From: an uncultured Clostridia bacterium
Lineage (GTDB): Bacteria; Bacillota; Clostridia; Christensenellales; UBA1242
Assembly (NCBI GenBank): GCA_934746715.1
Contig: CAKVFI010000001.1
Location: 1 to 64,000, forward strand
DNA: 64,000 nt
Reading direction: 5' to 3'
In this document: one piece after another, positions 9,537 to 16,936 of the stretch
Position numbering within the stretch: the stretch's first letter is position 1
Layout of the letters: each line of letters begins with the position of its first letter
Made by a program: the position numbers and the translations under genes
Notes under the pieces: model-generated
Database searches by the model: none
Seen by the model: only the letters and a program-made list of their open reading frames with translations
What the model was told of the DNA's origin: nothing

Positions 9537-9566
9537 AATATACCAAATTTTGCCAGCTATTGTCAA
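9537..9566 (-). promoter_or_regulatory. Sigma-A promoter of comM operon
   Basis: Minus strand: -35 TTGACA (complement of 9561-9566), 18-bp spacer, -10 TATATT (complement of 9537-9542). The predicted transcript starts near 9530, about 15 bases before the GTG start of comM. Confidence 0.75.
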
Positions 9567-9576
9567 ATAAAATGTC

Positions 9577-9588
9577 GAACAAATGTTC
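9577..9588. promoter_or_regulatory. Candidate LexA/DinR (SOS) box before comM
   Basis: The perfect palindrome GAAC-AAAT-GTTC (GAAC-ATTT-GTTC on the other strand) matches the Gram-positive LexA core GAAC-N4-GTTC. It lies 11 bp upstream of the comM -35 box. It is the only such box I found by eye before a gene in this window. Binding is inference. Confidence 0.5.
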
Positions 9589-9611
9589 CAATTTGTACAA
9601 AAACATATATT

Positions 9612-10109
9612 TTAGTTCAAAAACTCTACTTGATTGTTAATTATTTGAATATGATTTAAACCCTTTTTGTTAATTATTTGTTTTACCGCAACTGGGCGAA
9701 TATCGTACTCATTTATTTTGCTTATATCTATCCATTTAAAGTCAAGGTTTTTGTATATTCCATCGTCAAATTCAACAACATTCCAATCTTTTGCTTTATC
9801 TTTTGGCAGGTTTAATGGTGTGAGTTTGTAGATATAGCAAAGTTCGTGACAATTTTCTCCTTTTTCTGAAACAAACAGATTTTCAATAAAAGCAGATAAT
9901 TCAACAATTTTAACGTCTAATCCAGTTTCTTCCTTGGTTTCTCTTATAATAGCGTTGTGGCTTGTTTCAAACAAATGACAATGCCCGCCCGGCAAACATA
10001 AAAATGGGTTGTTCATAATCCTGCAAACAAGCAATTTGTTGTTGTGGATAATCATACCCGCCACCCTTACTTTAAATCTTTGATTTTCACCTGTAATTTT
10101 AATGTCCAT
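9612..10109 (-). CDS. Nudix hydrolase
   Basis: A 165-residue Nudix-fold pyrophosphohydrolase. The Nudix box G-x5-E-x7-REU-x-EE-x-GU is intact: GHCHLFE at about 48-54, then RETKEETGL. Such enzymes hydrolyse nucleoside diphosphates linked to another moiety; the substrate cannot be told from sequence. Start ATG 10109 has AAAGGAGAAATT before it; the longer open frame to 10133 lacks a ribosome site. It stands alone between rplS and comM, on the same strand. It is not part of the usual rplS neighbourhood, where sucCD and ylqGH lie in Bacillus. Confidence 0.88.
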   Translation of the reverse strand: MDIKITGENQRFKVRVAGMIIHNNKLLVCRIMNNPFLCLPGGHCHLFETSHNAIIRETKEETGLDVKIVELSAFIENLFVSEKGENCHELCYIYKLTPLNLPKDKAKDWNVVEFDDGIYKNLDFKWIDISKINEYDIRPVAVKQIINKKGLNHIQIINNQVEFLN

Positions 10110-10172
10110 AATTTCTCCTTTTTTTGAACACAAATTGTGAGCAATTGCCTATCACAAACAAAAAATATGGCA

Positions 10173-10203
10173 CAAAAAAAGAAGACTATTTGATGTCTTC
10201 TTT
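10173..10203 (-). terminator. Terminator overlapping the rplS stop codon
   Basis: Minus strand: AAAGAAGAC (complement of 10195-10203) pairs with GTCTTCTTT (complement of 10178-10186), loop of eight, then a T run. The stem's 5' arm is formed by the last codons of rplS, so coding and terminator sequence are shared. Confidence 0.8.
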
Positions 10204-10530
10204 AACTTTTGCGGCTTTACCTGAAAGATTTCTAATGTAATAGATTTTAGCACGGCGAACTTTTGCCTTTCTTGTTACCACGATTTTGTCAATGCGTGGG
10301 CTGTGAAGTGGGAAAGTTCTTTCAACACCAATGCCAAAAGATACGCGACGAACTGTGAATGTTTCACGAACGCCTGAACCTTTTTTTGCAATTACAACGC
10401 CTTCGTATGCTTGGATACGTTCCTTGTCACCCTCTTTGACTTTTACGTTTACACGTACAGTGTCACCAATATTGAAAGGAGTGATGTCATTGCGCAATTG
10501 CTCTTTCTCGATTTGGTCGATAATGTTCAT
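10186..10530 (-). CDS. rplS: 50S ribosomal protein L19
   Basis: A 114-residue protein of the large subunit, at the interface with the 30S. The typical opening (NIIDQIEKEQLR), DTVRVNVKVKEG, and the signature RRVSFGIGVERTFPLHSP are all present. Length is normal. AGGAGGTAACT precedes the ATG. It has its own promoter, a structured leader and a terminator, so it is monocistronic here, whereas in Bacillus it follows trmD in one operon. Confidence 0.97.
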   Translation of the reverse strand: MNIIDQIEKEQLRNDITPFNIGDTVRVNVKVKEGDKERIQAYEGVVIAKKGSGVRETFTVRRVSFGIGVERTFPLHSPRIDKIVVTRKAKVRRAKIYYIRNLSGKAAKVKEDIK

Positions 10531-10585
10531 AGTTACCTCCTAAATTTGACATTCTTGCCTTGGTCGGTAGTGGACTGTCAACAAC
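10531..10585 (-). promoter_or_regulatory. rplS mRNA leader, candidate L19 leader RNA
   Basis: This 55-base leader is conspicuously less AT-rich than the surrounding spacer. On the minus strand TTGACA (complement of 10576-10581) pairs with TGTCAA (complement of 10546-10551), enclosing a 24-base loop segment containing CTACCGACCAAGGCA. The ribosome site AGGAGG follows at once. Firmicutes are known to carry an L19 leader element used for autoregulation by the protein. Identification with that family is a judgement from position and composition only. Confidence 0.5.
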
Positions 10586-10591
10586 TTTTTT

Positions 10592-10620
10592 ATATTATCA
10601 CAAAAAAAACAAACTTGCAA
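10592..10620 (-). promoter_or_regulatory. rplS promoter
   Basis: Minus strand: -35 TTGCAA (complement of 10615-10620), 17-bp spacer, -10 TAATAT (complement of 10592-10597); start near 10585. Confidence 0.65.
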
Positions 10621-10699
10621 GTGTTTTTTGCAAATTTATTAAACATATGTTTATCTTATTTTTAAATTGCAACTCATTTCAATAAATAAAGCAATAAAA

Positions 10700-11194
10700 T
10701 TATTTTGTTTTAACAAGATTATAAGTCTTTAAAATGCCACGTAAGATAATCAAATCTGTTTCCAAAAGTTGTTTTTTGTCAATAGGAAACGCTGAAGCTT
10801 TGTTTTGATAAAGATAGATATAATCTTTTGTTTCCTTTACTCCAACAAGGTCTTTATAATAAAACTTAACTTTGCCAATGTTTTCGTTTGAGCGTATGGT
10901 TGAAATGTACATGTGGTCTTCATTAAATTCATACTCGTTTGTAACATCAATCTTTTTTATTGCATTGTTTGTTTTTGCAATTGTAACAAGCATAAGTACA
11001 CCCAAAGTTAAAGGCAAAACAAAAACAAGCATCCAATCAACCATTGCGTCTGTTATGTTTGGAAAAAATGCTGTAATTAGATAAACAAAAACACCAACAC
11101 CGCCAACAGCAGTCATAATTGTTGCAATTTTTTGTTTTGTGTTATTCAATTGTTTTTGCATTTCTATTGTAAATTTTGTTTTACATTTAAACAT
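10700..11194 (-). CDS. Membrane protein with YcxB-like C-terminal domain
   Basis: A 164-residue protein with two membrane helices (about 22-42 and 54-72) followed by a soluble domain. The sequence from about 110 on (KVKFYYKDLVGVKETKDYIYLY, then FPIDKK) resembles the YcxB-like domain: a PH-like fold found after paired membrane helices in many Firmicutes, with no established function. It is the last gene of the rimM-to-here operon, 14 bases after a small membrane protein. No clear terminator is seen between it and rplS. Confidence 0.7.
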   Translation of the reverse strand: MFKCKTKFTIEMQKQLNNTKQKIATIMTAVGGVGVFVYLITAFFPNITDAMVDWMLVFVLPLTLGVLMLVTIAKTNNAIKKIDVTNEYEFNEDHMYISTIRSNENIGKVKFYYKDLVGVKETKDYIYLYQNKASAFPIDKKQLLETDLIILRGILKTYNLVKTK

Positions 11195-11208
11195 AAACTA
11201 TATCCCTT

Positions 11209-11403
11209 TTAATTTTTTTTGTTGATATTTTTGTTTAAAAAGCATGCCAACGGAATTGCTGATATTATCAAAATTGGCAACCAAGCAAAAATTAATATGC
11301 CACGCAAGGCAAAAACATCAACCCCACACCAAACCAAAATTGGTATATGCAAAAAGCCAATCAACACGCACATTATTGACAGCACAAGATTTAACCATTT
11401 CAT
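11209..11403 (-). CDS. Small two-helix membrane protein
   Basis: 64 residues, nearly all hydrophobic: two predicted membrane helices (about 4-26 and 33-54) and a basic tail NKNINKKN. I do not recognise a family. It lies ten bases after yraN and 14 before the YcxB-like gene, so it is in the operon. The two-helix plan and the context suggest it works with, or resembles, the neighbouring membrane protein; this is inference. Confidence 0.6.
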   Translation of the reverse strand: MKWLNLVLSIMCVLIGFLHIPILVWCGVDVFALRGILIFAWLPILIISAIPLACFLNKNINKKN

Positions 11404-11413
11404 AGTAGCCTCA

Positions 11414-11764
11414 TCAAAAAGCGTTTTCTATATGGCGCACATCTTCGTCGCCATTCTGCCCCAAAATTGCCACAACATCAAAACGGCAATTTGTTTGCAA
11501 CAGATTGTGTTGTTTTAAGTACATTGTTGCAACCTGGCGTATTTTTTGTTGTTTAAAATAATTAACAGCTTCAGCAGGGTCGCCAAAAGCACGCGATATG
11601 CGAGTTTTAACTTCCACAAACACCAAATAGTTTTTGTCCTGGGCAATAATATCAATTTCTCCAATTGGGTTTTTGTAATTGTTGGCAATAATTTTGTAGC
11701 CTTTTTGCTTTAAATAATTTGTGGCAATTATTTCGCCAACCTTTCCATACGTATTCTTTTGCAC
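11414..11764 (-). CDS. yraN: YraN family endonuclease-like protein
   Basis: A 116-residue UPF0102/YraN protein with a restriction-endonuclease-like fold. The core motif GEIDIIAQD then VFVEVKTR (E and K of the PD-(D/E)XK-like site) at about 35-55 is intact. Its biochemical role is not firmly known; in Firmicutes it usually lies next to rnhB, as here. The start is GTG at 11764, inside the end of rnhB (37-base overlap). AGGAG lies seven bases upstream, so translational coupling to rnhB is likely. Confidence 0.9.
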   Translation of the reverse strand: MQKNTYGKVGEIIATNYLKQKGYKIIANNYKNPIGEIDIIAQDKNYLVFVEVKTRISRAFGDPAEAVNYFKQQKIRQVATMYLKQHNLLQTNCRFDVVAILGQNGDEDVRHIENAF

Positions 11765-12378
11765 TCATTTTCTCCTATAATGTTGCTTAAAAAACTCAAT
11801 CTGTGAATTGGTGTTATTCCATTTTGTTTGATTGCTTCTATGTGTTTTTTTGTGCCATAACCAACATTATGTTCAAAATCATAGTTTGGATATTTTTTTG
11901 CATATTCCACCATCAAATTGTCACGATAAACTTTTGCAACAATGCTTGCACAAGCAATTGCATAACTTGTTGCGTCACCTTTAATTATCGGTTTTTCGTT
12001 TTCGCAAATATTAAGCCTAACCGCATCAACAAGCAACAAATCTGGTTTAACTTTGCTGTGCGCAAAGCAATCTGCCATACACTCTTTTGTTGCGTTCAAA
12101 ATGTTTATTGCATCTATGCGCAAATTATCTGCCAAACTTACAGAAACAGAAATTGCTTTGCTTAAAATTTGATTGTAAAGTTTTGCCCTATTTTTTGCTG
12201 TAACTTTTTTGCTGTCAAACACGCCGTCAATCATTTCATCATAAGGCATCACCACACAAGCAGTAACAACTGGCCCTGCAAGTGGGCCACGCCCAACCTC
12301 GTCTATGCCTGCAATGTATTTGACATTGTCTGTTAAAAATTGCTTGTCGTATTCAAAAATCTCTTTAGTGTTTATCAT
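11728..12378 (-). CDS. rnhB: Ribonuclease HII
   Basis: A 216-residue RNase H fold enzyme that removes ribonucleotides from DNA and RNA-DNA hybrids. The first catalytic motif AGIDEVGRGPLAGPV (D and E) is at about 23-37, and the third region KGDATSYAIACASIVAKV with the later DFEHNVGYGT is present. Length is normal. The rbgA-rnhB neighbourhood is conserved in Firmicutes. Here one extra gene, a HELIH protein, is inserted between rbgA and rnhB. Confidence 0.95.
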   Translation of the reverse strand: MINTKEIFEYDKQFLTDNVKYIAGIDEVGRGPLAGPVVTACVVMPYDEMIDGVFDSKKVTAKNRAKLYNQILSKAISVSVSLADNLRIDAINILNATKECMADCFAHSKVKPDLLLVDAVRLNICENEKPIIKGDATSYAIACASIVAKVYRDNLMVEYAKKYPNYDFEHNVGYGTKKHIEAIKQNGITPIHRLSFLSNIIGENECKRIRMERLAK

Positions 12379-12392
12379 TTCCCGCCTCTTGT

Positions 12393-13139
12393 TTAAAAGT
12401 TTATTTTTAAATTTGCTAATTCAGTTTTGTTTTCTTCCATAAATTCCATAGTTGCTGAAATAAATTCCTCAATGTTTTGGCTTGCAGCAAACATATTGTT
12501 AAAACTCTCAATCAGGTTTTGACCATTTATTGTTGCTGAATAAAAAACATGATATGCGGGTTCTTGATTGAACAAAAACTGCTTTAAATTCGTGTTTTTA
12601 AAAATGCTGTCAACAACAATTTCCGTAATCAGCCATGGGAGGCTTGGACATTCTTTGTCCTGTGCTGATAATTTATAGCCCATGTTTTCCATTTTGGCAA
12701 ACCAATAAAAATGAATTAATTCGTGAATGATTGTTTGCAAAATGCCCTCATTGCTTTCAAAAATGCAAATATCAAACGAAAAATCACTTAAATATCTTGG
12801 ACAAATTGGGCAAACCCCCAAATAAACCTTAATAGTTTTATTGATTAATAAATTGAAAGTTTGAGAAAGAATTTTTTCAATTTCTTTTTGTCTTTTAGTT
12901 AATAATTGGTCGATTTCTGCCTGCTTTTGCTTAAAAAGAATTGCATTTTTGCCATACAAACTTTTAGTTGCTTCTTTAATTATTTGCAATTTACCCTTGC
13001 TGTTGGCGTTTTTAAAATCGTCGACATTAATTGAAAAATATTCAAGCAAATTTTTATTAACATTCTTGTTTTCAAAAGCAAATTCATAAATTATTTCGGC
13101 TGAACATTCAATGGTTTTTTGTTGAAGTTTAAAGTCCAT
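12393..13139 (-). CDS. Putative zinc metallopeptidase-like protein, unknown family
   Basis: 248 residues, not recognised as a named family. A zincin-type helix IIHELIHFYWF (HExxH) lies at about 138-148, and a downstream acidic helix WLITEIVVDSIF could supply the third ligand glutamate. Before them comes a predicted coiled or helical segment (about 75-100, rich in K, E, Q) and the cysteine pair VCPICP. No signal peptide is seen, so it is probably cytoplasmic. Start ATG 13139 has TTTGGAG before it; the longer frame would overlap rbgA. It starts three bases after the rbgA stop. HExxH alone is a weak motif, so proteolytic activity is inference. Confidence 0.6.
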   Translation of the reverse strand: MDFKLQQKTIECSAEIIYEFAFENKNVNKNLLEYFSINVDDFKNANSKGKLQIIKEATKSLYGKNAILFKQKQAEIDQLLTKRQKEIEKILSQTFNLLINKTIKVYLGVCPICPRYLSDFSFDICIFESNEGILQTIIHELIHFYWFAKMENMGYKLSAQDKECPSLPWLITEIVVDSIFKNTNLKQFLFNQEPAYHVFYSATINGQNLIESFNNMFAASQNIEEFISATMEFMEENKTELANLKINF

Positions 13140-13141
13140 AA

Positions 13142-13975
13142 TTACTCCAAACAAATTTTGCCAAGTTTGCCAGCGCGGAAATCAGTTAACAAAATTTTTG
13201 CAGTGCGTTCCAAATCAATTTCACCGCCTTTAATCATGCAACCACGCTTTTTGCCGACCCTTTCCATTAATTCAACATCATGAGTATAATTTGACACATC
13301 TACACCATATTTAGTTTGTAAAATATTTGTATCAATCTGCATTAATCTGCCAACAAGTTTGCTTGTCACATCAACAATGTTAAGCACATCATCACGAACC
13401 GAACCAACAAATGCAAGATTGTAAGCATAATTTTCATCATCAAAATTTGGCAAAAGCACACCTGGTGTGTCCATAAACTCAATGTTTGCATCAACCTTAA
13501 TCCATTGCTTGCTGCGGGTAACACCAGCCTTGTTGCCTGTTACTGCTCTGCCTTGTCCGCAAAGGTTGTTTACAATGGTTGATTTGCCACTGTTTGGAAC
13601 ACCCAAAACCATTGCGCGAGTGATAAAATTAACCCCACGTGCTTTGTTTTGCTCCAATTTTGTTTTAAAAACCTTTTTTATTGCATTAATTATTATTTTT
13701 GCATTTCCGCTTACAGTTGCATTTAAACTTACACATTCCCTGCCTTGGCTGATAAAGTGTTGTTTAAAGCGTTCTATGTCAGCATTTGCAACCAAATCTG
13801 CCTTGTTTAAAACATAGATAATTGGCTTATCTTTGATAATTTTAACAAATTCTGGATTTATGCAACTTTTTGGGCAACGAGCGTCTAAAATATAAACAAA
13901 ACAATCGCAAAGGCGGCTGTCTGCTTGCATTTGCTTTAATGTTTTGTTCATATGCCCTGGAAACCAATTTATCAT
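13142..13975 (-). CDS. rbgA: Ribosome biogenesis GTPase RbgA (YlqF)
   Basis: A 277-residue circularly permuted GTPase that acts late in 50S assembly. The permuted order is visible: NKADL (G4) near 58 precedes GVPNSGKST (G1) near 127, then DTPGVL (G3). The opening INWFPGHM is diagnostic. The C-terminal rRNA-binding ANTAR-like domain follows. It starts two bases from the trmD stop. In Bacillus rbgA follows rplS; here rplS has moved to the other end of the cluster. Confidence 0.95.
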   Translation of the reverse strand: MINWFPGHMNKTLKQMQADSRLCDCFVYILDARCPKSCINPEFVKIIKDKPIIYVLNKADLVANADIERFKQHFISQGRECVSLNATVSGNAKIIINAIKKVFKTKLEQNKARGVNFITRAMVLGVPNSGKSTIVNNLCGQGRAVTGNKAGVTRSKQWIKVDANIEFMDTPGVLLPNFDDENYAYNLAFVGSVRDDVLNIVDVTSKLVGRLMQIDTNILQTKYGVDVSNYTHDVELMERVGKKRGCMIKGGEIDLERTAKILLTDFRAGKLGKICLE

Positions 13976-13977
13976 TT

Positions 13978-14718
13978 TTACTCCTGTGATTGTTTTTTTA
14001 ATAAATCTGGGCGATTTTGTTTGGTTAATTCAATCGCTTGATTGTGCCTATATTCTTCAATTTTTTTGTGATTGCCAGAAAGCAACACTTCTGGCACTTT
14101 AAGCCCACGAAACTCTGCTGGACGAGTGTATTGATTGTATTCAAGCAAAATTAAATTTTGTGTGCGTTTTTCCTTTTTGCCTTTTGCGTTTTTTGTGATT
14201 GTTTCGTGCGATATTTCACTAAAACTTTCCTCCACTGTGCTATCTTTGCTTATAACCCCTGGCAACAAGCGGATAACAGCATCTGCAACCACCATTGCTG
14301 GCAATTCTCCACCTGTTAGCACAAAATCGCCAATAGAAAGTTCTTGAATGTTGAAATAATCCAAAACTCGTTGGTCAATGCCTTCATAATGCCCACAAAT
14401 CAAAATTAAATGGTTAAATTGGGCAAATTGTCGTGCCATGCCTTGGTTAAAAACCTTGCCTCGTGGCGACATATAAAATATAACGCTATCATCTGTTTTA
14501 ACTGCTTCAATTGCCTTGAAAAGTGGTTCACACATCATAACCATGCCTGCTCCACCACCAAAAGGCATATCATCACATTTAAAGTGTGGTGGCAAAGCAA
14601 AATCTCTTATATTTGTTATGTTTATTTCAATTTTGTTATCTTCAACTGCGCGTTTGATTATGCTTTCCTTTAACGGCGCAAACATTTCAGGAAAAAGTGT
14701 TAATATATCTATTTTCAT
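13978..14718 (-). CDS. trmD: tRNA (guanine-37-N1)-methyltransferase TrmD
   Basis: A 246-residue SPOUT-class enzyme that methylates G37 to prevent frameshifting. The start MKIDILTLFPEMF, the metal/SAM region MPFGGGAGMVM, the knot motifs LICGHYEGIDQRV and SIGDFVLTGGE, and the C-terminal domain with RPAEFRG are all intact. Start overlaps the rimM stop by four bases (ATGA-type coupling). Confidence 0.97.
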   Translation of the reverse strand: MKIDILTLFPEMFAPLKESIIKRAVEDNKIEINITNIRDFALPPHFKCDDMPFGGGAGMVMMCEPLFKAIEAVKTDDSVIFYMSPRGKVFNQGMARQFAQFNHLILICGHYEGIDQRVLDYFNIQELSIGDFVLTGGELPAMVVADAVIRLLPGVISKDSTVEESFSEISHETITKNAKGKKEKRTQNLILLEYNQYTRPAEFRGLKVPEVLLSGNHKKIEEYRHNQAIELTKQNRPDLLKKQSQE

Positions 14719-15215
14719 ATGCGCATATCCTTAAAAGTTTGTTCGTTAATCAAAAATGCATCAAGTTCAGCATTAAAAGTTATAATTTCATCAACAAAAG
14801 GGATTTGATAACTAACAGCTCCACATTTGATTGTTAAAATTGTGCTTGCGCCGTAATCATCAAAATCAACCAATTCACCAAGTTTTTGCCCTTTTTCGTT
14901 TAAAACATCTTTGTGCAGCAAATCACTTAAATATAGTTTGTCTTTAAACTCATCATAATCATTGCGGTCAATATAAATTGATTGGTTTCTAAACTTTTCT
15001 GCCAGTTCACAACTTGGAATTGTGTCAACTGTGATTGCACAAGCATCATTGTTGAGTTTTGAAACAGCTTTAACTTGTGATTTTATCAATTTTTGCCCGA
15101 TATAGATAGTTTTGAAATGTGAAAAATCCGCGTCAAGATATTTTTGCACCTTAACTGCCCCTTTTACACCATGTGGGCGCACAATTTTGCCAATTTCCAA
15201 CAAATTTTTTTCCAT
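14715..15215 (-). CDS. rimM: Ribosome maturation factor RimM
   Basis: A 166-residue 30S maturation factor that binds S19 and helps assemble the 16S 3' domain. The N-terminal barrel starts LEIGKIVRPHGVKGAVKV, and the PRC-barrel C-terminal half ends with FVDEIITF. Length is normal. It begins a transcript of its own: a strong promoter lies just upstream and a terminator separates it from rpsP-khpA, which would normally be in one operon with it. The inferred leader is only about 13 bases. Confidence 0.95.
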   Translation of the reverse strand: MEKNLLEIGKIVRPHGVKGAVKVQKYLDADFSHFKTIYIGQKLIKSQVKAVSKLNNDACAITVDTIPSCELAEKFRNQSIYIDRNDYDEFKDKLYLSDLLHKDVLNEKGQKLGELVDFDDYGASTILTIKCGAVSYQIPFVDEIITFNAELDAFLINEQTFKDMRI

Positions 15216-15234
15216 AATAACCTACTTTAATTTA

Positions 15235-15262
15235 ATTATAACAAAACAACGCAATTTTTCAA
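15235..15262 (-). promoter_or_regulatory. Promoter of the rimM-trmD-rbgA operon
   Basis: Minus strand: -35 TTGAAA (complement of 15257-15262), 16-bp spacer, perfect -10 TATAAT (complement of 15235-15240). Confidence 0.75.
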
Positions 15263-15294
15263 ACAAAAAGAGCATTGCAAATCGCCTTTTTAAA

Positions 15295-15320
15295 ACAAAA
15301 AATGCGAGATATACTCGCAT
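15295..15320 (-). terminator. Terminator after khpA
   Basis: Minus strand: ATGCGAG (complement of 15314-15320) pairs with CTCGCAT (complement of 15302-15308), loop TATAT, then a T run. It ends the rpsP-khpA transcript. Confidence 0.8.
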
Positions 15321-15332
15321 TTAATTGCAAAA

Positions 15333-15578
15333 TTATTCTGCTTGGTTGGCCTTTTCATCGAACTTGATAACAATTCTTGCATGATCACCAGCGGTTGATT
15401 TAACCACTGTGCGAATAGCGTTTGCAATGCAGCCACCACGGCCGATAACAGAACCTAAATCCTTGCCATCGACTTTAACTTTGTAAACCTTGGTTTTGCC
15501 TTGATTTTCGGCAGAAATTTCAACTGCATCAGGGTTTGAAACAAGGTTTTTAACAATGTACTCCAACATTTCTTGCAT
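15333..15578 (-). CDS. khpA: KH-domain RNA-binding protein KhpA (YlqC)
   Basis: An 81-residue single type II KH domain. The RNA-contacting GxxG loop is VIGRGG at about 44-49 within VDGKDLGSVIGRGG. KhpA with KhpB binds many mRNAs and affects cell division in Gram-positives. It follows rpsP by ten bases, the conserved rpsP-ylqC order. The start ATG has AGGAGTAGTCT before it. Confidence 0.94.
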   Translation of the reverse strand: MQEMLEYIVKNLVSNPDAVEISAENQGKTKVYKVKVDGKDLGSVIGRGGCIANAIRTVVKSTAGDHARIVIKFDEKANQAE

Positions 15579-15588
15579 AGACTACTCC

Positions 15589-15882
15589 TTATGCTTTCTT
15601 TTTCTTGTTATTTGTTTTTGGAGTGCTGTTGCCTTTAACTTCCAAAACACCAACTCTTTGAAGCAATGTGCGTGTTGTTTCAGTTGGTTCAGCACCATTT
15701 TTTAACCATTTTGCAGCGAGTTCGTTGTTGATTTTGATTTCTGCTGGGTTTGCAAGTGGATTGTAAGTACCGATTTGTTCGATATATTTGCCATCACGAG
15801 CAACACGAGCATCAGCAACAACAACACGATAGAATGGTGATTTTTTGTCGCCCAAACGAGTTAATCTGATTTTAACTGACAT
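15589..15882 (-). CDS. rpsP: 30S ribosomal protein S16
   Basis: A 97-residue small-subunit assembly protein. SVKIRLTRLGDKKSPFYRVVVAD at the start is diagnostic, and GKYIEQIGTYNP follows. A long upstream open extension to 16002 is not real: ATG 15882 has AAAAGGAGAACAAAA before it and gives the family N-terminus. The tail is lysine-rich (TNNKKKKA). It is first in the rpsP-khpA transcript and has a strong promoter of its own. Confidence 0.97.
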   Translation of the reverse strand: MSVKIRLTRLGDKKSPFYRVVVADARVARDGKYIEQIGTYNPLANPAEIKINNELAAKWLKNGAEPTETTRTLLQRVGVLEVKGNSTPKTNNKKKKA

Positions 15883-15918
15883 TTTTGTTCTCCTTTTGAA
15901 TTTAATTTTAATTACACC

Positions 15919-15968
15919 TGTAAAGTAATTTCGCTTTACATTGTAACAAATAAAGTTATGTTTGTCAA
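15919..15968 (-). promoter_or_regulatory. Strong rpsP promoter followed by inverted repeat
   Basis: Minus strand: -35 TTGACA (complement of 15963-15968), 17-bp spacer, -10 TACAAT (complement of 15940-15945). Directly after the -10 box comes TGTAAAG then, eight bases on, CTTTACA: a 7-bp inverted repeat spanning the transcription start. It could be an operator or part of a leader hairpin. Confidence 0.75.
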
Positions 15969-15980
15969 CCAGTTGTTGCA

Positions 15981-16015
15981 AAAAATATAAAAAAATTGCC
16001 AAAAAATTGACAATT
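15981..16015 (-). terminator. Terminator after the YjdF-like membrane gene
   Basis: Minus strand: AATTGTC (complement of 16009-16015) pairs with GGCAATT (complement of 15994-16000) with one G-U pair, followed by a T-rich run. It lies 16 bases after the stop of the membrane gene. Confidence 0.6.
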
Positions 16016-16030
16016 CTTTTAAAACTTTTA

Positions 16031-16786
16031 TTAATTTTTATGCGAATAATTTAAATCATCGTCCAAATCATCGTTCTGTTCTGCATTGATTTCCGCCTGT
16101 TCTGGTTCAATTGTTGCTGAAGCAAATTTTTTTGAAGGTATTTTGCTAAACGAAAAGTACTCATGCAATTGTTTGCCAGCAATTTTAACTTTGCATGCAA
16201 TAACGCAAGAACCAATTGCGCCAAACAAATCCATTGCAAAATCGCGCATTGTGTCAAGCAGTGCTTCTTGCCCAACAAACGGCTGTCCGGTTAATGAATT
16301 GTGGTGGCGTTGCATATTTTTGCCAAACCAGCTGTCCATCGCAAACTCGTAAAATTCCCAAAAAATGTCCAACAACATAACACATGCAACAACTATAACA
16401 AAAAACAAATATTTGTTTGTTTTAACGTGTTTGGACAAAAGATCGTAAATAAACACACCAATAAGCATGCTGTTTGCCATATGCAACACAAAATTATAAT
16501 AAAATGATGTGCAGTACAAACTTAAAATATCTCCGCCAACAAAGTGCCCCATAAGTGCTATGTAATAATAAATTTGAGCGGTTTTTGTGGTTTTGATTTT
16601 GAGGATAAGCAAGGCAAAAGGGATTAATGAAAATGCCAAAAGCCATGTCAATTCCGAAATAGTGTACTGAAACCTATCTCCCAACAAATTTAAGCCACAA
16701 ACCTGACTGATTGCAAAAAAGCAAAGTGATAATAATGTTATCACTTGAAAAACAATGTAACAAACACTAATACGCCTTTCTTTCAT
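16031..16786 (-). CDS. Multi-pass membrane protein, DUF2238/YjdF-like
   Basis: About 251 residues from ATG 16786, with five or six membrane helices and a cytoplasmic acidic tail (EINAEQNDDLDDDL). The segment LLDIFWEFYEFAMDSWFG, followed by LLDTMRDFAMDLFGAIG, has the acidic/aromatic spacing of DUF2238 (YjdF-type) membrane proteins, whose function is unknown. The similarity is recalled from memory and not computed. The start is uncertain: an open frame extends to TTG 16825 and no good ribosome site precedes either. No signal of membership in the rpsP operon is seen; a terminator separates them. Confidence 0.6.
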   Translation of the reverse strand: MKERRISVCYIVFQVITLLSLCFFAISQVCGLNLLGDRFQYTISELTWLLAFSLIPFALLILKIKTTKTAQIYYYIALMGHFVGGDILSLYCTSFYYNFVLHMANSMLIGVFIYDLLSKHVKTNKYLFFVIVVACVMLLDIFWEFYEFAMDSWFGKNMQRHHNSLTGQPFVGQEALLDTMRDFAMDLFGAIGSCVIACKVKIAGKQLHEYFSFSKIPSKKFASATIEPEQAEINAEQNDDLDDDLNYSHKN

Positions 16787-16889
16787 TATGCTTAATAGTT
16801 TATCATCAACCAACAAAAAAAGCAAGCACCATGCTTAACTTTTTTTATGTGTGAAATTTAGAATTTTTTTATTAAACATATTAATTATA

Positions 16890-16917
16890 TTGACAACACC
16901 CCTCCCCAACATGATAC
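16890..16917 (+). promoter_or_regulatory. Promoter of the coiled-coil gene
   Basis: -35 TTGACA at 16890-16895, 16-bp spacer with a C-rich tract (CCCCTCCCC), -10 TGATAC at 16912-16917. The start codon is 20 bases on. Confidence 0.55.
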
Positions 16918-16936
16918 CATTTGTTTGGAGATAAAA

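Noticed and set aside
15883..16002. N-terminal extension of S16 (rpsP)
   Set aside because: It crosses the promoter and is not found in S16 proteins; ATG 15882 has a proper ribosome site.
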